DNA of 64,000 nucleotides from Otatea glauca (taxonomy: Eukaryota; Streptophyta; Magnoliopsida; Poales; Poaceae): contig CM070722.1 in NCBI GenBank assembly GCA_036346275.1, forward strand, positions 20,917,336 through 20,981,335. Reading direction: 5' to 3'. The notes beneath the pieces are model-generated. The model was not told the origin of the DNA, searched no databases, and saw nothing but the letters and a program-made list of their open reading frames with translations. Below are positions 23,505 through 35,435 of this stretch, in pieces; the first letter of the stretch is position 1; the number at the start of each line of letters is the position of its first letter. A program made the translations under genes and the position numbers.

Positions 23505-23885
23505 CATTGCAAGAAGCTGCTCTCTCTTGCCCGTCTCTCTCAACTCTCTCTCTCTCAGCTCTCCCTCTCTCTCTTCCATCCCTCTCAATCTCTCCTGCCT
23601 GTCTCTTTCACTCTCTCTATCTCGCCCATTGCCCCTCTCTTAGCTCTCTCTCACCCGTCGCTCTCTCTCAGCGATGAGCGAGCGAGGCGGTGAGAGGAGT
23701 GCCATTGCTTGAGGAGAGAGAGAGAGACGAGCGAGAAGATCAGAGAGAGCTAGGCACGGTGTCGACCGAAGAGACGGAGAGAGAGGGACTGAGAGAGTGG
23801 GATTGAGCCAAAGAGAGTGATAGAGAGTCAGAGGGGATGAGCAATGGTTGGAGATGAGTTAGAGAGAGAGAGTGATATTGAGAGT
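23505..23885. repeat. Polypyrimidine tract followed by a polypurine tract
   Basis: About 165 bases of CTCTCT-type sequence (23,515-23,675) are followed within 15 bases by about 190 bases of GAGAGA-type sequence (23,690-23,880). The two halves are broadly complementary when folded. A second CT/T-rich tract runs at 23,985-24,180. Confidence 0.85.
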
Positions 23886-24179
23886 CGAAAATGTAGGTGT
23901 TCAGCATGTTCCTTGCTTGCGAACTTCTTTACTACTTAGTAGGGCAGATAGCTTTAAAGATCCCATTTTCATTAGTACCTCTCATTTCTCCCCTTTTTTC
24001 TTTCCCTCTTTTTTTCCACCTTTCCCCACTTTTTCCCATTTTTTCTATCCCTTTTTTCCCTCTTTTTTCCTTTCCCCCTTCTTTTTCCCTTTCCGCCCTT
24101 TCCCCCCATTTTTCCCCATTTCCCCCAACCGGTGCCCTTTTCCGTCGCCATTTTTTTTCCATTTCCCCTATTCCCCGTG

Positions 24180-24960
24180 CGCCTACCTCCTCGGCTCCTC
24201 CCCTCCCCTCGCCTCCCCTCATCGGCACGCCCTACCTCCGCCTAGCCGCGGTAGAAGCCACCTCCCTTCGCGCCGCTCGCCATGTCCGAGGAGGACAACG
24301 ACCAGCCCCATGCGCCTCCCCTCCCTCCTCCTCCCTCCTCACCACCCCTCGGCCTCCCCTCCCTGCCTGGCCTCCTCCCTCCCCGCGACCCCTCGCCGCC
24401 CTCCTCGCAGTCCTTAGCTTCTCCTACCGCCCCGCCGTCACTTCCCTCCTCTACCAGGGGTGCGGCGCCCGCGGCTTGGCCAGGCTCGGCGAGGCGCCAG
24501 CACGTCCCACGCGAGAGGCGAGGCGGCGGGCATGGCTGCGCGACCACAACAACAGCGAGCCATCGTGGCACAGCGCGGGAGCCGAGGAGGTGGCCTCGAC
24601 GGGGTCTGCGCGGCGGGGGAGACATGGCTACAACGTAGGAGGCAGAGGGCGTAGGCACGCGGGCCACAGTGAAACGGTGCGGGCATGGGGACAAGCCATG
24701 GCAAGACGGTGACGGGCACGAGAGGCGATGCGGCGAGGCACGGCCTCGGCGGGCGACGCCACGATAGCGTGGGCATCGCCTTCCCCCTCTCCGACGCAAA
24801 CACGGTGGCGCAGGCTCGGCGCGGCCACCGTACGTACAACCCCTCCCTCCCCACGTCGCTCCTCCATGGTAGTGCGCCATGCCTCCATGCACGTCTATGC
24901 CGACGTGCGCCTCCATGCCGTGTCGGCACGGACCCGGCCCAAATTGCCATGCCGGACCGT
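24180..24960. other. GC-rich block, possibly a captured gene fragment; no product assignable
   Basis: Abrupt rise in GC content with overlapping open frames on both strands, all rich in Pro, Ser, Arg and Gly. A plausible plus-strand start is ATG at 24,282 (MSEEDNDQPH), downstream of a C-rich leader that looks like a grass 5' UTR. None of the frames shows a recognisable domain, and open frames in several phases are expected from base composition alone. Confidence 0.3.
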
Positions 24961-24990
24961 GCTGCCATCTTGCCCGGTTCTTATAATGTC

Positions 24991-26773
24991 ATATTCAATG
25001 AATTTTTTTAAGAAAACCAAAATTTTGAGACGTTTATAAAAATAACATAAGCACTGTCAGATTTTTATAAAAATGTACAAGTTTGATCATACTCTAAAAA
25101 ATTTATGCTACCATCTTTAGTAGTCTAGGATTGCTCTGAAAAATTTATGATACCATCTTTAGAAGTCTAAGATCATTCAAAAAAAATTTCAAAGGAATTG
25201 AACTTCATTTGTTATGTTTGAAAAATAAAAAACAGAAGGAACATAAATGAGATACTAAGATATTCAAAATTTTATAAATTCGCTCAAGTGTGATCATGAT
25301 CCAAAATTTTTAGGAGAGTGTAAGCATTACCTCAGCACCCTTCTCTAAAAGTTATAAAAATTCTAAACTTGTTTTAGTTGCTCAATCAAATCTATGGAAG
25401 CAATAAATGTACTCAGCCTTTATCAGGACAGTAGCGCTTTCAGAATTTTTTAACATTCTTCATGCCAAATCATCATCTGAAAATTTTATGGGAACATTAG
25501 TGATGTGTCAAGACCATCCAAAAAAATGTTCAAAATTTTCTTACGTGATTTGAACCATTTTCATTCGTTTGAAATTTGCCAAGATTTTGGCAATTTCGGC
25601 TCAAATCTGAGAAATTCTGATCCAAAAAAATTGCGGATTTAAATTTTATTCGGATTTCATCCGAAATTCTAAAATATCGTTGAAATTTCGGATTTTGGTC
25701 GTCTCCCAGGTATATTCCGAAAACAAAATTTGAATAGCCACATTAGTATTGGGTATGCTAACAAGGTTAAAACATTTAATTAGAAGTAAAACATAAGTAG
25801 TTTACTTGACAGAGCTTTAGCGAGCTGACTCAGATCTCCATTTAGCTACAATGGACGGAGCTAGCTCATTAGCTGTCAGAATCATGAGACAACTTGGCTA
25901 GCTCCTTGGTTAGCCCGTGCTGCTTGTGACCACTGACCTACCAGGCGCGTGAGTACCACATACCGACGATTCCTAACAAAAGCTACTTCAAAAATCAACA
26001 TGATTTCGCGCAAATAATGGGGCCATACGTCATTACAAATTGAGTGTATAAGCCAGCTCATAGTACGTACATGATCGATCTTTGCTTGTTTCCATTTTCA
26101 CCACTAACAAACAAGCCTAACTGAGATGAAATCAAGTGCGCTGGCTCTCTTGATCCGGCTCACCATGGAGGGACTGCTCAAACTCAGCTCGTTCATACTG
26201 AACCCTTGGTATTTTTGGCCTATCAGACAATTTTTTTTTTTCAAATTTAATCTTTCTACGAATGGAATTTGCAAAACTAGCTTCATCTCTACTGCAAAAG
26301 CAACAGCATGCAGCCCCATGGCTCGGCAGGGACTTGCCAAGCATCCTTTGCTCAGTAGGCTAGCCCCCCAAGTGTTTAATTAAGTGATTTAATTAAGAAA
26401 ATTGTTAATTAAGTGACTAATTAATCAAAGTTGATCGGCTGGTTCCTACTGAGGAAGGGGAACTCAACAGAAACCTGCCATGGCCCTACAGCATGGCAAG
26501 CCAGTGAGCCTAGCCTATCGTGCAGCCAGCGTCTTGTTGTAATACAGGAGTGTGGCCGTACCATTCGCGGTCAGGACGGGAGTCACTTTTGTAAATTTAT
26601 TAGGAAGAGATCTATATTTGCAAAACAAGTGTGTCGGCACTAAAAAAAGCAAGACTTCGTTCATACATTCTATGCCAAAGCCCCAAGACTAAACTGATTA
26701 GGAATAACTTTTTTTACTGACCGTTACTATGCTTAACATACAGTAATATGCTTAATAAAGGAGAAATGTACTA
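24991..26773. other. AT-rich intergenic DNA, no gene seen
   Basis: 25,085-25,190 contains an imperfect direct repeat of about 47 bp built on AAATTTATGMTACCATCTTTAG. 25,649-25,665 is a small palindrome, TTCGGAT/ATCCGAA. Nothing else is recognisable; the texture resembles old retroelement DNA. Confidence 0.5.
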
Positions 26774-27166
26774 CTCCCTCCGATCATAAATAGTTATTGT
26801 TTTGGACATCGACACAGTCTCCGAAACTCAACTTTGACCACTCATTTCTATTGTAATATGTTTAAAAAATCTAATAAAATTATAATATTATGAAAGTACA
26901 TTTTGAGACGAATCTACACATTATTTTCATGCATCCAATCTAAATATTTTTAAAAAAAGATAGCTAATGTTTCAAAAGTTTGACCGCACGTAACCCAAAC
27001 CGATAAGTTTGAGTAGTACTTCAATGCTTTTCCTTCTAATATAAGTTGCACAAATCTTGAAGTAAACGAAGGGGTAAATAATTACCATCTATCCTTAATT
27101 CATGCTTTAATATTTGTGCAACTATCAAAAAGAAATGCATTGAACTTTTTGGGGGAATGGAGAGAG
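26774..27166. mobile_element. Stowaway-like (Tc1/mariner) MITE
   Basis: Left end CTCCCTCCG preceded by TA (26,772-26,773), the hallmark of grass Stowaway elements; right end, read inward, CTCTCTCCATTCCCCC followed by TA (27,167-27,168). No coding. At 393 bp it is longer than usual, and complementary words TTGCACAAAT (27,046) and ATTTGTGCAA (27,112) suggest a second nested or composite MITE inside. Confidence 0.6.
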
Positions 27167-27168
27167 TA

Positions 27169-28094
27169 CTGTATACTATGGCAGTCCAAGTTGGAAAGTC
27201 TGTCTCTTGTAAAGGGCGGTTCCCACACAAATTTTTCGTTGCACCAACGGCACAGAAAGATCTGAGCCCGATACTATATATGTGTACAATTTATAAAATC
27301 CCTTTGAGAAACCGTATACAGAAATTACAGATAGAACTGCTAGGTCCATGTGAAATTGGTTGGTCGATCTCGTATAAGATCGATCGGTACGATATACAAG
27401 CATAGCTGGATGAATTGCACCCATCTGCGCGGCCCACATAACAATTCGTTTGTACGCTCCAGAGTGGCTGGACCCTTTCGTCGAAAGAATTACCCAGCCG
27501 AATCTGCATGGACAGTCACACACAGAGACTCTCCAAGCCTCCAAAGCCGAAAAGGAGGTCTTGGGGCGCAATTATTGATGGAACCCTCGCTGCATGATTC
27601 TTCCAACCTCAACTTGCAACCCCCAGGCCCCTCGAGGAATATATGGCTGTCCCCAGCGATCCAGTGATCCATCGTCATCGCGCGGTTCCCATTCTCCTCC
27701 TCTCGCCAGGAAAGTGGCCTCCTGATTTGCGTTCTTAGGCTGGGGAGATTTTAAAGGTGTAGCTTTCTCCTTTGTTTTCTTCGCTTTCCTCTCCTCTTTT
27801 TTTGGGCATGACAAAACTCGATCGAGATGGAGATGGATCGGTCCATCGTGATGATGCCGGCCGGCCGGCGTCGGTGAGCTACTGTAGTAGTAATAATACC
27901 TCGTGTCACGCCATCCATCTTTGTGGTACTGTTGCGATGGGACGTGGTACATGTATCATGTATGTACTAGATACTTATACATGACGTGCTACGTCGCGGG
28001 CGCCGCTCTACACACGAGTAAATCGAGAAAACGTGCGATTGTCGCTCCCTACACGAGTAAATCGAGAAAACACGCGAAAAGAATCTAAAAAGAA
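27169..28094. other. Intergenic DNA, no gene recognised
   Basis: Mixed-composition DNA with overlapping short frames on both strands (for example a minus-strand frame at 27,572-27,952), none with a recognisable domain. 28,012-28,075 has a local direct repeat of ACACGAGTAAATCGAGAAAAC. I see nothing else I can support. Confidence 0.4.
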
Positions 28095-28392
28095 TTTTGT
28101 GTTTTTCGCAAAAAGGCTTAAACGTAATGCTAGAAAAATAAAAAAAAAAAGACCTAAATGCAATGTATATTTTTTTCCCAAAAAAAAGACCTAAACGTAT
28201 TTTTTTTTCTCGAAAAGGACCTAATCATAATTCTAATTTTCCGTAAAAGGATCCTAGCGCAATGCTTAAAAACGCATAAAAGACCTAGACGTAATATATA
28301 TTCCTTTTTCGAAAAAGAACCTAATCGTAACTTTTTTCAAAAAAGGATCTAACCGTAATTTTTTTTCAGAAAAAGGACCTAAACGTAAAAAT
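28095..28392. repeat. Degenerate short tandem array, unit about 33-40 bp
   Basis: About eight or nine repeats of the pattern AAAAAGGACCTAAACGTAAT followed by a T-rich stretch, with variants such as GACCTAAATGCAAT, GGATCCTAGCGCAAT and GGATCTAACCGTAAT. The array ends directly at the palindrome at 28,394. Confidence 0.85.
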
Positions 28393-28393
28393 T

Positions 28394-28418
28394 TTCGCGG
28401 CTCGACTCGAGCCGCGAA
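28394..28418. repeat. Perfect palindrome, 12-bp arms with one central base
   Basis: TTCGCGGCTCGA, then C, then TCGAGCCGCGAA. Very GC-rich arms next to an AT-rich tandem array; GAGCCG-type words are also common in termini of grass DNA transposons, so it may be a transposon end. Confidence 0.9.
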
Positions 28419-28628
28419 CGAGCTGGCTCAAAGCCTCCTAAAGGTGTAAACTCTTCCATCTATAATAGATGGATGTATCGACCTGCACTTCTGGGAGACG
28501 GAGGGGCTTTTGTATGATAGGCTCGGTTTGGTGTCGTACGGTGAAGGATCTGTGTGCTTGTATCTTTGTATATGCTGGGTCATCTGGGCTGGGAATGCCC
28601 ATAATGCGACATTATTAATTTGTGTTTG

Positions 28629-29280
28629 TGTTTGCACCAGAATTTGGCAGGTATGGTCAAAATCGGCAGGATAAAGTCAACATATAGTAACCAACAGACG
28701 ATTTGGAAAGATTTGAAGATATTTGCTAACGATAAAGATTTTTAGAAAAAACTATTCGGATTAAGGCCGATACGGATCATACTTTGTAACGTGTTGTAAT
28801 AGGATACGATCGGCTGACGGATATAAAAAGAGGACAAGGGCGAGCTGCAAAAGAACAACACAATCAAACCCACAAACTTACATAGTTCTCTTTTTCCTGT
28901 CGACTAGGAGTAGTTCTTATAATTTAGTCTTTGTAATTCGATCTTGATCAATAAAGTTGCGCATCGCCGATTATTGATCTCCTTTGATTACGCCCCAGGT
29001 TTGATTTATTCTGATTTTGCTGCGCATCGCCTTCTTCAGAATCGATATACCTTTATCCTCTGATTAGCCTTGATCGGCTAGTTAGACTTACCCTTTTATC
29101 TTGGTTTAATCGGCTTTGAGTTGATTGAATCTAAGCCGATTGATCTTCACGATCGGTTTTGAGTGAATTTTATATCTCTACCTTGTCGATTACAAGTCAA
29201 ATCGACTGACACGCTCTAAACTTGGTATTCGTCTGGTGTGCTGTTGTCAGAAACCCTACTTCAAGTTTTTGACGTCAACA
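28629..29280 (+). repeat. Gypsy-A 5' LTR
   Basis: TGTTTGCACC to GACGTCAACA. TATAAAAA promoter box at 28,822-28,829. Contains about seven copies of GCCGAT/ATCGGC. Matches the split 3' LTR end to end. Confidence 0.95.
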
Positions 29281-29308
29281 CACACTTGGCACGCTCGGTT
29301 GGACCACA
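29281..29308 (+). other. Gypsy-A primer binding site and very short leader
   Basis: CACACTTGGCACGCTCGG directly after the LTR resembles the TTGGCGCCCACCG primer site region of grass Tat elements. The gag ATG follows only 28 bases after the LTR. I do not assign the tRNA. Confidence 0.6.
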
Positions 29309-31229
29309 ATGTCTTTATCAGGGAAGTCGATTCCACCATCCGATCTCAACGCTGAAGCTATAATCGTCCCGAAGATGGACGATTTGACGCCAGAACAACA
29401 TAGAGAAATCGAAGATCGGAAAACCGCTCTTGAAGAGATGATGCTGAATTGTTATCAGAAAATTAGACGTGGCGTCACTCAGAAGACCGCTTTGCCGAGG
29501 GTCAATGCCCTGGGAGATGCAGGCGTTACAGAAGGATCGGTAAGTCGATATCTGCCCGCTCAAGCCAAGCTATCGGCTATGATCAATCAATCTATACACC
29601 ATGCTCTGATAAACCAATCATCGGCTCTTGTTACAACCCTTAAGCCGATGATCGCAAATAGTGTTAAAACTATCGCCCAGGAGTTGGCCTCATTCGGAAG
29701 TCTGCTCGACCCGATGCAAGCTCTGCCAAATTACCCTGTTTTCTCAATAGCACAAAGCACGCAAAGCATGTTAGCCGATCCTAAACCATCGGCTATAACC
29801 TCACCCCCAACCATGATGCCCACGCAACCCACTATCATACTGCGTAGAGATCCTCGGCCGAGTGGAGTAACCTATTACCAGGCTTACACCGATGCTGCTA
29901 AGCTAGATGCATCGGCGAATTTACCACCGTCAGCTCCGTTCTACGCTTTTCCACAATCAGTTCCACAGCCGATTGGATCTGACAGATACCCAAGTCATGA
30001 ACCTGTCATGCCTAGAAACCCAGTTCCACACAGGGTGGTGACCTATTCAGAACCTTTTGTCCCATTACCAGAACCACAAACTAGAAACAATAGGTATGAC
30101 AAATACACTCATCTGCTATCGGCTCAACCTAGTCGGCAACCCGAGTTTGCACTCGGGGGGCAGAATGCCAATTATGACCTACATTATCAAGGACCTGCCG
30201 TCCCTTAGCCGGTAATATGAACTGGGCCGATCAAATTTCCGTTGTTTTGAGGGATCAATTCGGCATACAGCCAAAATGGAAAGTTATGGGCTATAAAAAA
30301 CCATATCCTGATTACATAGATCGTATGCCTTATCCTCACAATTTCAAAGTCCCAGATTTTGCAAAATTCTCGGGTGATGATTCGATTACGACATTAGAGC
30401 ACGTCGGACGCTTTATTGCACAATGTGGCGAAGCAGTTCAGTCCGACGGACTAAAAATTAGAGTGTTCCCATTATCATTATCACGAGCAGCTTTTACTTG
30501 GTTTACTTGTCTACCTCCAAATTCGTTTCATTTGTGGAACGATTTGGAAAGCCAATTTCATGAGTACTTTTTCTCTGGCAGTTTAGAACTCAGGATCTCC
30601 GATCTGAGCTCTGTCCGCCAGAAATTTGGAGAATCGGTAACCGATTACATTAAAAGATTTAGGGAAATCAGAAATCGGTGTTTTAGTGTCACATTACCCG
30701 ACAATCAACTCGTTGATTTGGCTTTCCAAGGGTTAATTCCACTACTCCGGGAAAAATTTGGAGGACAGGAGTTCACCGATCTAAGTCACCTGCTTCATCG
30801 TGTGCCAGCTCAAGAAAGCCGGTTCCCGGATAATAGGGCGTTCAAGGATATGTTCAAAACAAATGGCAATAATAAGGAAAAGGATAAAGCCAAAGTTAAT
30901 ATGGTCGACTATTGCCCCAGCGAATCTTCAGAAGATGATGAAGCAGAGATAAATATAGCCGAATGGATAAAAGGGTCTTAAAAATCTTTAGTCTATTCTT
31001 GGCTTAAGCCGACTAGGAATAAGTCGAAAGTTAAATACGCTTTTGATGTCTCCAAGTGTGATCGTATTTTTGATTTATTGTTACAAGAAAAATTAATACG
31101 ATTGCCTGAAGGACACGTTATACCATCGGCTGATCAGATCAAGAAACGCAGGTATTGCAAGTGGCATCATTCTTTTTCTCATAATACTAATGATTGCAGT
31201 ATTTTTCGTCAGCAGATCCAGTCAGCTAT
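29309..31229 (+). pseudogene. gag: Gag of Gypsy-A, first part, with three in-frame breaks
   Basis: Frame 29,309-30,208 (299 codons) is the N-terminal region, rich in Pro/Ser/Gln, with no domain I can name. After two stops, 30,217-30,981 (254 codons) holds the retrotransposon Gag domain (PF03732-type) with RAAFTWFTCLPPNS, WNDLESQFHEYF, and the helix ending FREIRNRCF. After another stop the same frame continues to 31,229 with a zinc-knuckle-like CKWHHSFSHNTNDC and FRQQIQSAI, where a chromovirus fragment is inserted. Tat-type Gags are long and look like this. The stops make it non-functional. Confidence 0.85.
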
Positions 31230-34200
31230 TGTAAGGCCCCCATTTTCGATAAATTAATATCGAAAATGGATACCATGTGCATACAGTACTAGTCCCATGA
31301 TCAGTGGCTAGTACGCACAAATACAAATTGATATCACAGTCATACACAACTTTATTATTACAGCTGAAGCAAATACATAACATTCTTACAATACCAAAAG
31401 TAAAAGCATAACGGTGGAGACATTCATCTTGTAGTATGCCTTTTATCCCAAAATCCCCACAGCAGCGACAAGGAGAACCCTAGTAAAATTCATCGTTCAC
31501 ATCCCGAATCTGCGTCATAAAAGGTATCGTGGGAAATCATTTCTTCACCTAAAAATATCAACATGGGCAAGTTGAGTACTTACGTACTCGCATAAGACTT
31601 TGCAAAACCTATTATATATGCAGGCCATTCCAAGGAAAAGCTCATGGTTGTTTTGCATAAAGCTAAATTGAAATGTAAATCTGAGAATAATAGATCGTAA
31701 AAGCGAAGTTTAAGTAAAAGCGGCTTATCTTGAAAGTGGCGAATGTAAGCATAAGTAAATATCAAATACAGGTATCATAACCATTTCAAGAATCATTTTC
31801 TCATCCACAGAAATTGCCAAGTAACCATTCCTACGGTTCGGTAGAAATCCGAGTTTTATGAAAATATAAAGCAGTTAACTAGTCTTTGGCGCACAAGATT
31901 CCCATAACCGCGGAGCGGCTTTTGAAAAGTTTGACACTCTGCGAGTTGTACAGCTTTACCCACAAGTAATGATCAACCTCTTTTGCGGGCCGATAACACA
32001 CTTCCTTTGGTGTGTCGGCAAGGAGATCATAACAAAGCGTTACATTGTTTAACCCTAACTTTGCACCGGCCGGTGGCGTTAAACCGGTACTATGGTATTT
32101 ATGTTTGCACGATCCTTCGCACAATAATGATTAAGCTTGTCCATAGTATAGCATTCACGTTGTATTAGCAAGCGTGACTCCCAACACCTCGGTGTGGCGC
32201 CCTACGAGCAACCGATCCTTGAAGAGGCTCGTACTACTTGACCTACCAATGTGCAAAGCTAGTTTTAAGCAACTTAATAAGTTAGAGCTGTCCCATACCA
32301 GCACTTGTGATTGTACGGTAAATTCTTGGGTTTAACGAACACGTAGTTCGGTCCTTAATCCGACACGGGCAATAATCTCCACCCTACACTACGTACAAGT
32401 CCCTTGTACACCTGGCTATTGCCAATAATTGCCCGCATCAAAACAATATTTTTATTTTCATTTTTATCAAAATACCAACCATAAGATGGTCATACCCTTT
32501 TGAAAGTCATATCCAACATTTTTAATCGTATCCAAGTTTTATGTTTCTTTAAGCACGGCTAAGCATGTCACTAAATGTAAGTAACCCAGGTTGACATCAA
32601 ATATTGTCTACGCTATTCTAGGGTTATCAAGGTTCACAAATCCATACTTATCAAGGAAGTTCTATGTGACAATAGGTACGACTACCAATACCCAAAATAT
32701 AGCAGACTTTAATAAAAGTAAAGTATGCAGTAAAACATTTAATGAAAACATTTATAAAACTGGGATCAATATGATCAAAGGGGGTGCTTGCCTTGTTGAT
32801 GATCTTCGACGTCAAACTCCTGATCGTCGAACTCACCGGTTTAAATCGGGTGCTACACGTCGAATAATAATAACATGGCAATTCAATAAAATGAAAGGAT
32901 CGGACATAAGAACCAAATAAAATCAAGCTGTTTGAATCAACATATTTGTTGTTCATCGATTTACAAGTTCCATGCTTATTTTACGATTAGGTTCTAATAT
33001 TAACCAATCTTATTTTCTTGAATAATTCATTTTACTTTATTTATCATTTTCAGAGACCATTTTACAGGTTTTACTATTCGGATTTTCAATTTTATATTCG
33101 AAATTATTTAAATTGCTATTATGGAGCTACTTTCTTACCCTATATTATACTTTAATGATTTTCCATGGTACACCCTAAGTATTTTTGCATAATCAGGTTC
33201 CTAGCAGAGCATGGAATCTAATAAAATTTATTTCATTTAATTTGAAGTTGAATTGCAGAAATTCTATTCACAACATATTTCAAATTCTTTCTTTAAATTT
33301 AAACCTGAAATTCAAACAAAGTTCATTTTGAAATATTTTTGCATATTATGAATCTACATGATTTTAGACGAATTTAGAAATTTATTTCACTTCATTTGAT
33401 TGGATAGTTCAAAAGATATTCAAGTTTGAATGCATTCGATTTTGAAAATCTGAAAATCAACATTTTGCCAAAAAGGAAAATGCGCCTTCACCGTGTGGAA
33501 AACGCTTTCCATTTTTGCGCTGCGTCGGACCGAGGCACTGACATGCCGGGCCCATCTGGCAGCGGGTCAAGCGCCAAGCAGAGTGGTCGACAGCGTGGGC
33601 ATACCGACTAGCGACACTCGAGGTCGATCTTTGGGGCCCATGTGGCGCGACTAACGCCGCATAGCGGCGACGGGGTGGACCCGGATCGCCGATGACCGAG
33701 ATAGGACACGGTTTGCGCGGCTCGCCGCCGCGGCTGGCCGGCCGGAGGTGGAATGGGTTCGATTCTTGCTCGGTGGGTCCGTGCGCATCTATTGGTGGTG
33801 GCTCTTGGCCGGGGTGGCGAGGCGACCTGCCACCGGAGAGGGGCGGCGGAGCCCACGGCTCACCGGCGTTCTGGCGAAACGACGGCATCCCGAGACAAAT
33901 GGACACCGCAGTGAGCATCGGTGAGTGCTAGAGTTGATTTTGGCTTTGCGCAAAGAATGAGGCATCGGGAGGTGTTCTCACCGTGCATCTGCTGCGTGCG
34001 GAAGTAGCTCGGAGGAAGCTCGCCGGGAAGAAGAGGTGAAATTGAGGCGGGAGAAGGTTCTGGGGTGGTGAGGCCGCTGGAAGAGGTGGTTCGAGAATGG
34101 CGCGATGGAGGCGAGGATGGCGTTTCCCCTTTTGGGTTTTTGGTGGAGTGGGAAGAATGAGGTGTTGCGGCGCTGGGCGGATTAGTTCGGTTCACTGGCT

Positions 34201-35389
34201 CGAGGAAGTTACATGAGTGTTTGCGACAATGTTGAGGTGCTTAAATAGGTGAAAGAGGCGGTTGGCACAGGGTTTGGACAGAAGGGGCAAGGCGGCGGCT
34301 TGCGCGAGTGATTTCGCGACCATTCTGGCGCGGGAGGTAGAGCACGGAGGTCGAGGCGGATGCGGCGTGGCAGGGGCGATGTGCTGGCGTCCTCGGGTGG
34401 CGAGTTGCGGCGCGGGTGGCGACAAAACGGAGAGGCGGCGTCGGCTCGGTGAGAGAACGGCGAAGACGCGAGAGAAAAGGGGAAAGAATGGGGAAGAAGG
34501 GCTGACAACTGGGGCCAGGCAGTCAGAGAGAGAAGAGGTGGTCGGCTGTTGAGACAGCTGTCCAGGCGGGCCCACTTGTCGGCGAGACAGGGTTTTAATC
34601 TCAGGACAACTCTGGATAGTTCAGGGTAAAATCGGAAGTTTAGGCTAGAAGATAAGATCAAAATTTTACAAAACTTTTTACTGAGGTTGGGAAGGTAAAT
34701 AATATGGTCTAGTCAAATTTTCAAATAAATGAGATAAGTAAAAATATTTTTAAAAATCTGACAATTCACTGTTAAAGGTTTTTACTGATTCTGTTTTTCA
34801 TTTAATCGAAGGGTAAAATAAATTTATTATTTTATGAAACTTTTTTAACGGATTGGTAATAATATTTTGTACTTTCTGTAAAATTTTCATAATTTTATAT
34901 TTGATATTTTATTTTTAATAATTCTGACACTGCATTTTCCAGCTTTTAAGATTGACTGTTTTGAATTTCTAAAATTACTAAATGAAGAGATAAATTCATG
35001 ATATTTTTACCAGGGTTGGGTTAAGTTAATCTGTCGGCATGGTTAAAATCTCAACTCTGTTTAAGGTAAGAAAAATCCTGAACAAATCTTTTGGTTCAGA
35101 TTTTCACTTGTTTCCTCATGATTATCTTTGTATTTTATTTTATTTTATTAATTCCAGGACAGAGCAAGTGGCACAAATATGATTCTTAGATTTTTAAGGA
35201 TTTTACTGAATTTAGGTTTTTACCTTTTGTCTTTTACCATTTTGCTATATTGAGGATTTGGATTTCTTTTAATAGGAAAAAGCCAAAAGAATTTCTTTAA
35301 TTCAAGAAAAATCAGAAAACACAACAATAAATCATATGGATACTTTTAATATTATATTTCTGATTTTATTGAATTTTGGGTTGTTACAA
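31230..35389 (-). repeat. Chromovirus 3' LTR, about 4.2 kb
   Basis: On the minus strand it begins TGTAACAACCC at 35,389 and ends GGGGGCCTTACA at 31,230. Next to it a purine tract on the minus strand (35,391-35,402) is the plus-strand primer. The GC-rich part at 33,500-34,600 corresponds to the promoter and leader block of the two plus-strand solo LTRs. The conserved CTTGTGGGTAAAG block is at about 31,955-31,967 on the minus strand. Open frames within it are composition effects. Confidence 0.85.
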
Positions 35390-35435
35390 ATCTACCCCCC
35401 TTACAAAAAATCTCGTCCTCGAGATTTGAAGAGGA

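Larger units (their letters stand above)
23227..24990. mobile_element. Probable non-autonomous hAT-type element with GC-rich core
   Basis: The left end, TAGAGGTGGGCGTCGTGC at about 23,228, followed by repeated GGCCC, CGTGC and GGCACG words up to 23,335, resembles the termini and subterminal repeats of plant hAT elements. Near 24,925-24,985 an inverted set of the same words (GTCGGCACGG, CGGCCC, GCCCGGTTC) may be the right end. I could not match an 8-bp target duplication. The inside holds long CT and GA tracts and a GC-rich block. Boundaries are tentative. Confidence 0.4.

Noticed and set aside
24242..24968. Long overlapping minus-strand open frames (224 and 176 codons)
   Set aside because: They are Gly/Arg/Pro-rich, open in several phases at once and match no domain; expected from high GC content.
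27572..27952. 126-codon minus-strand frame
   Set aside because: No recognisable domain, low-complexity tyrosine and lysine runs; a spliced host gene cannot be excluded but nothing supports it.
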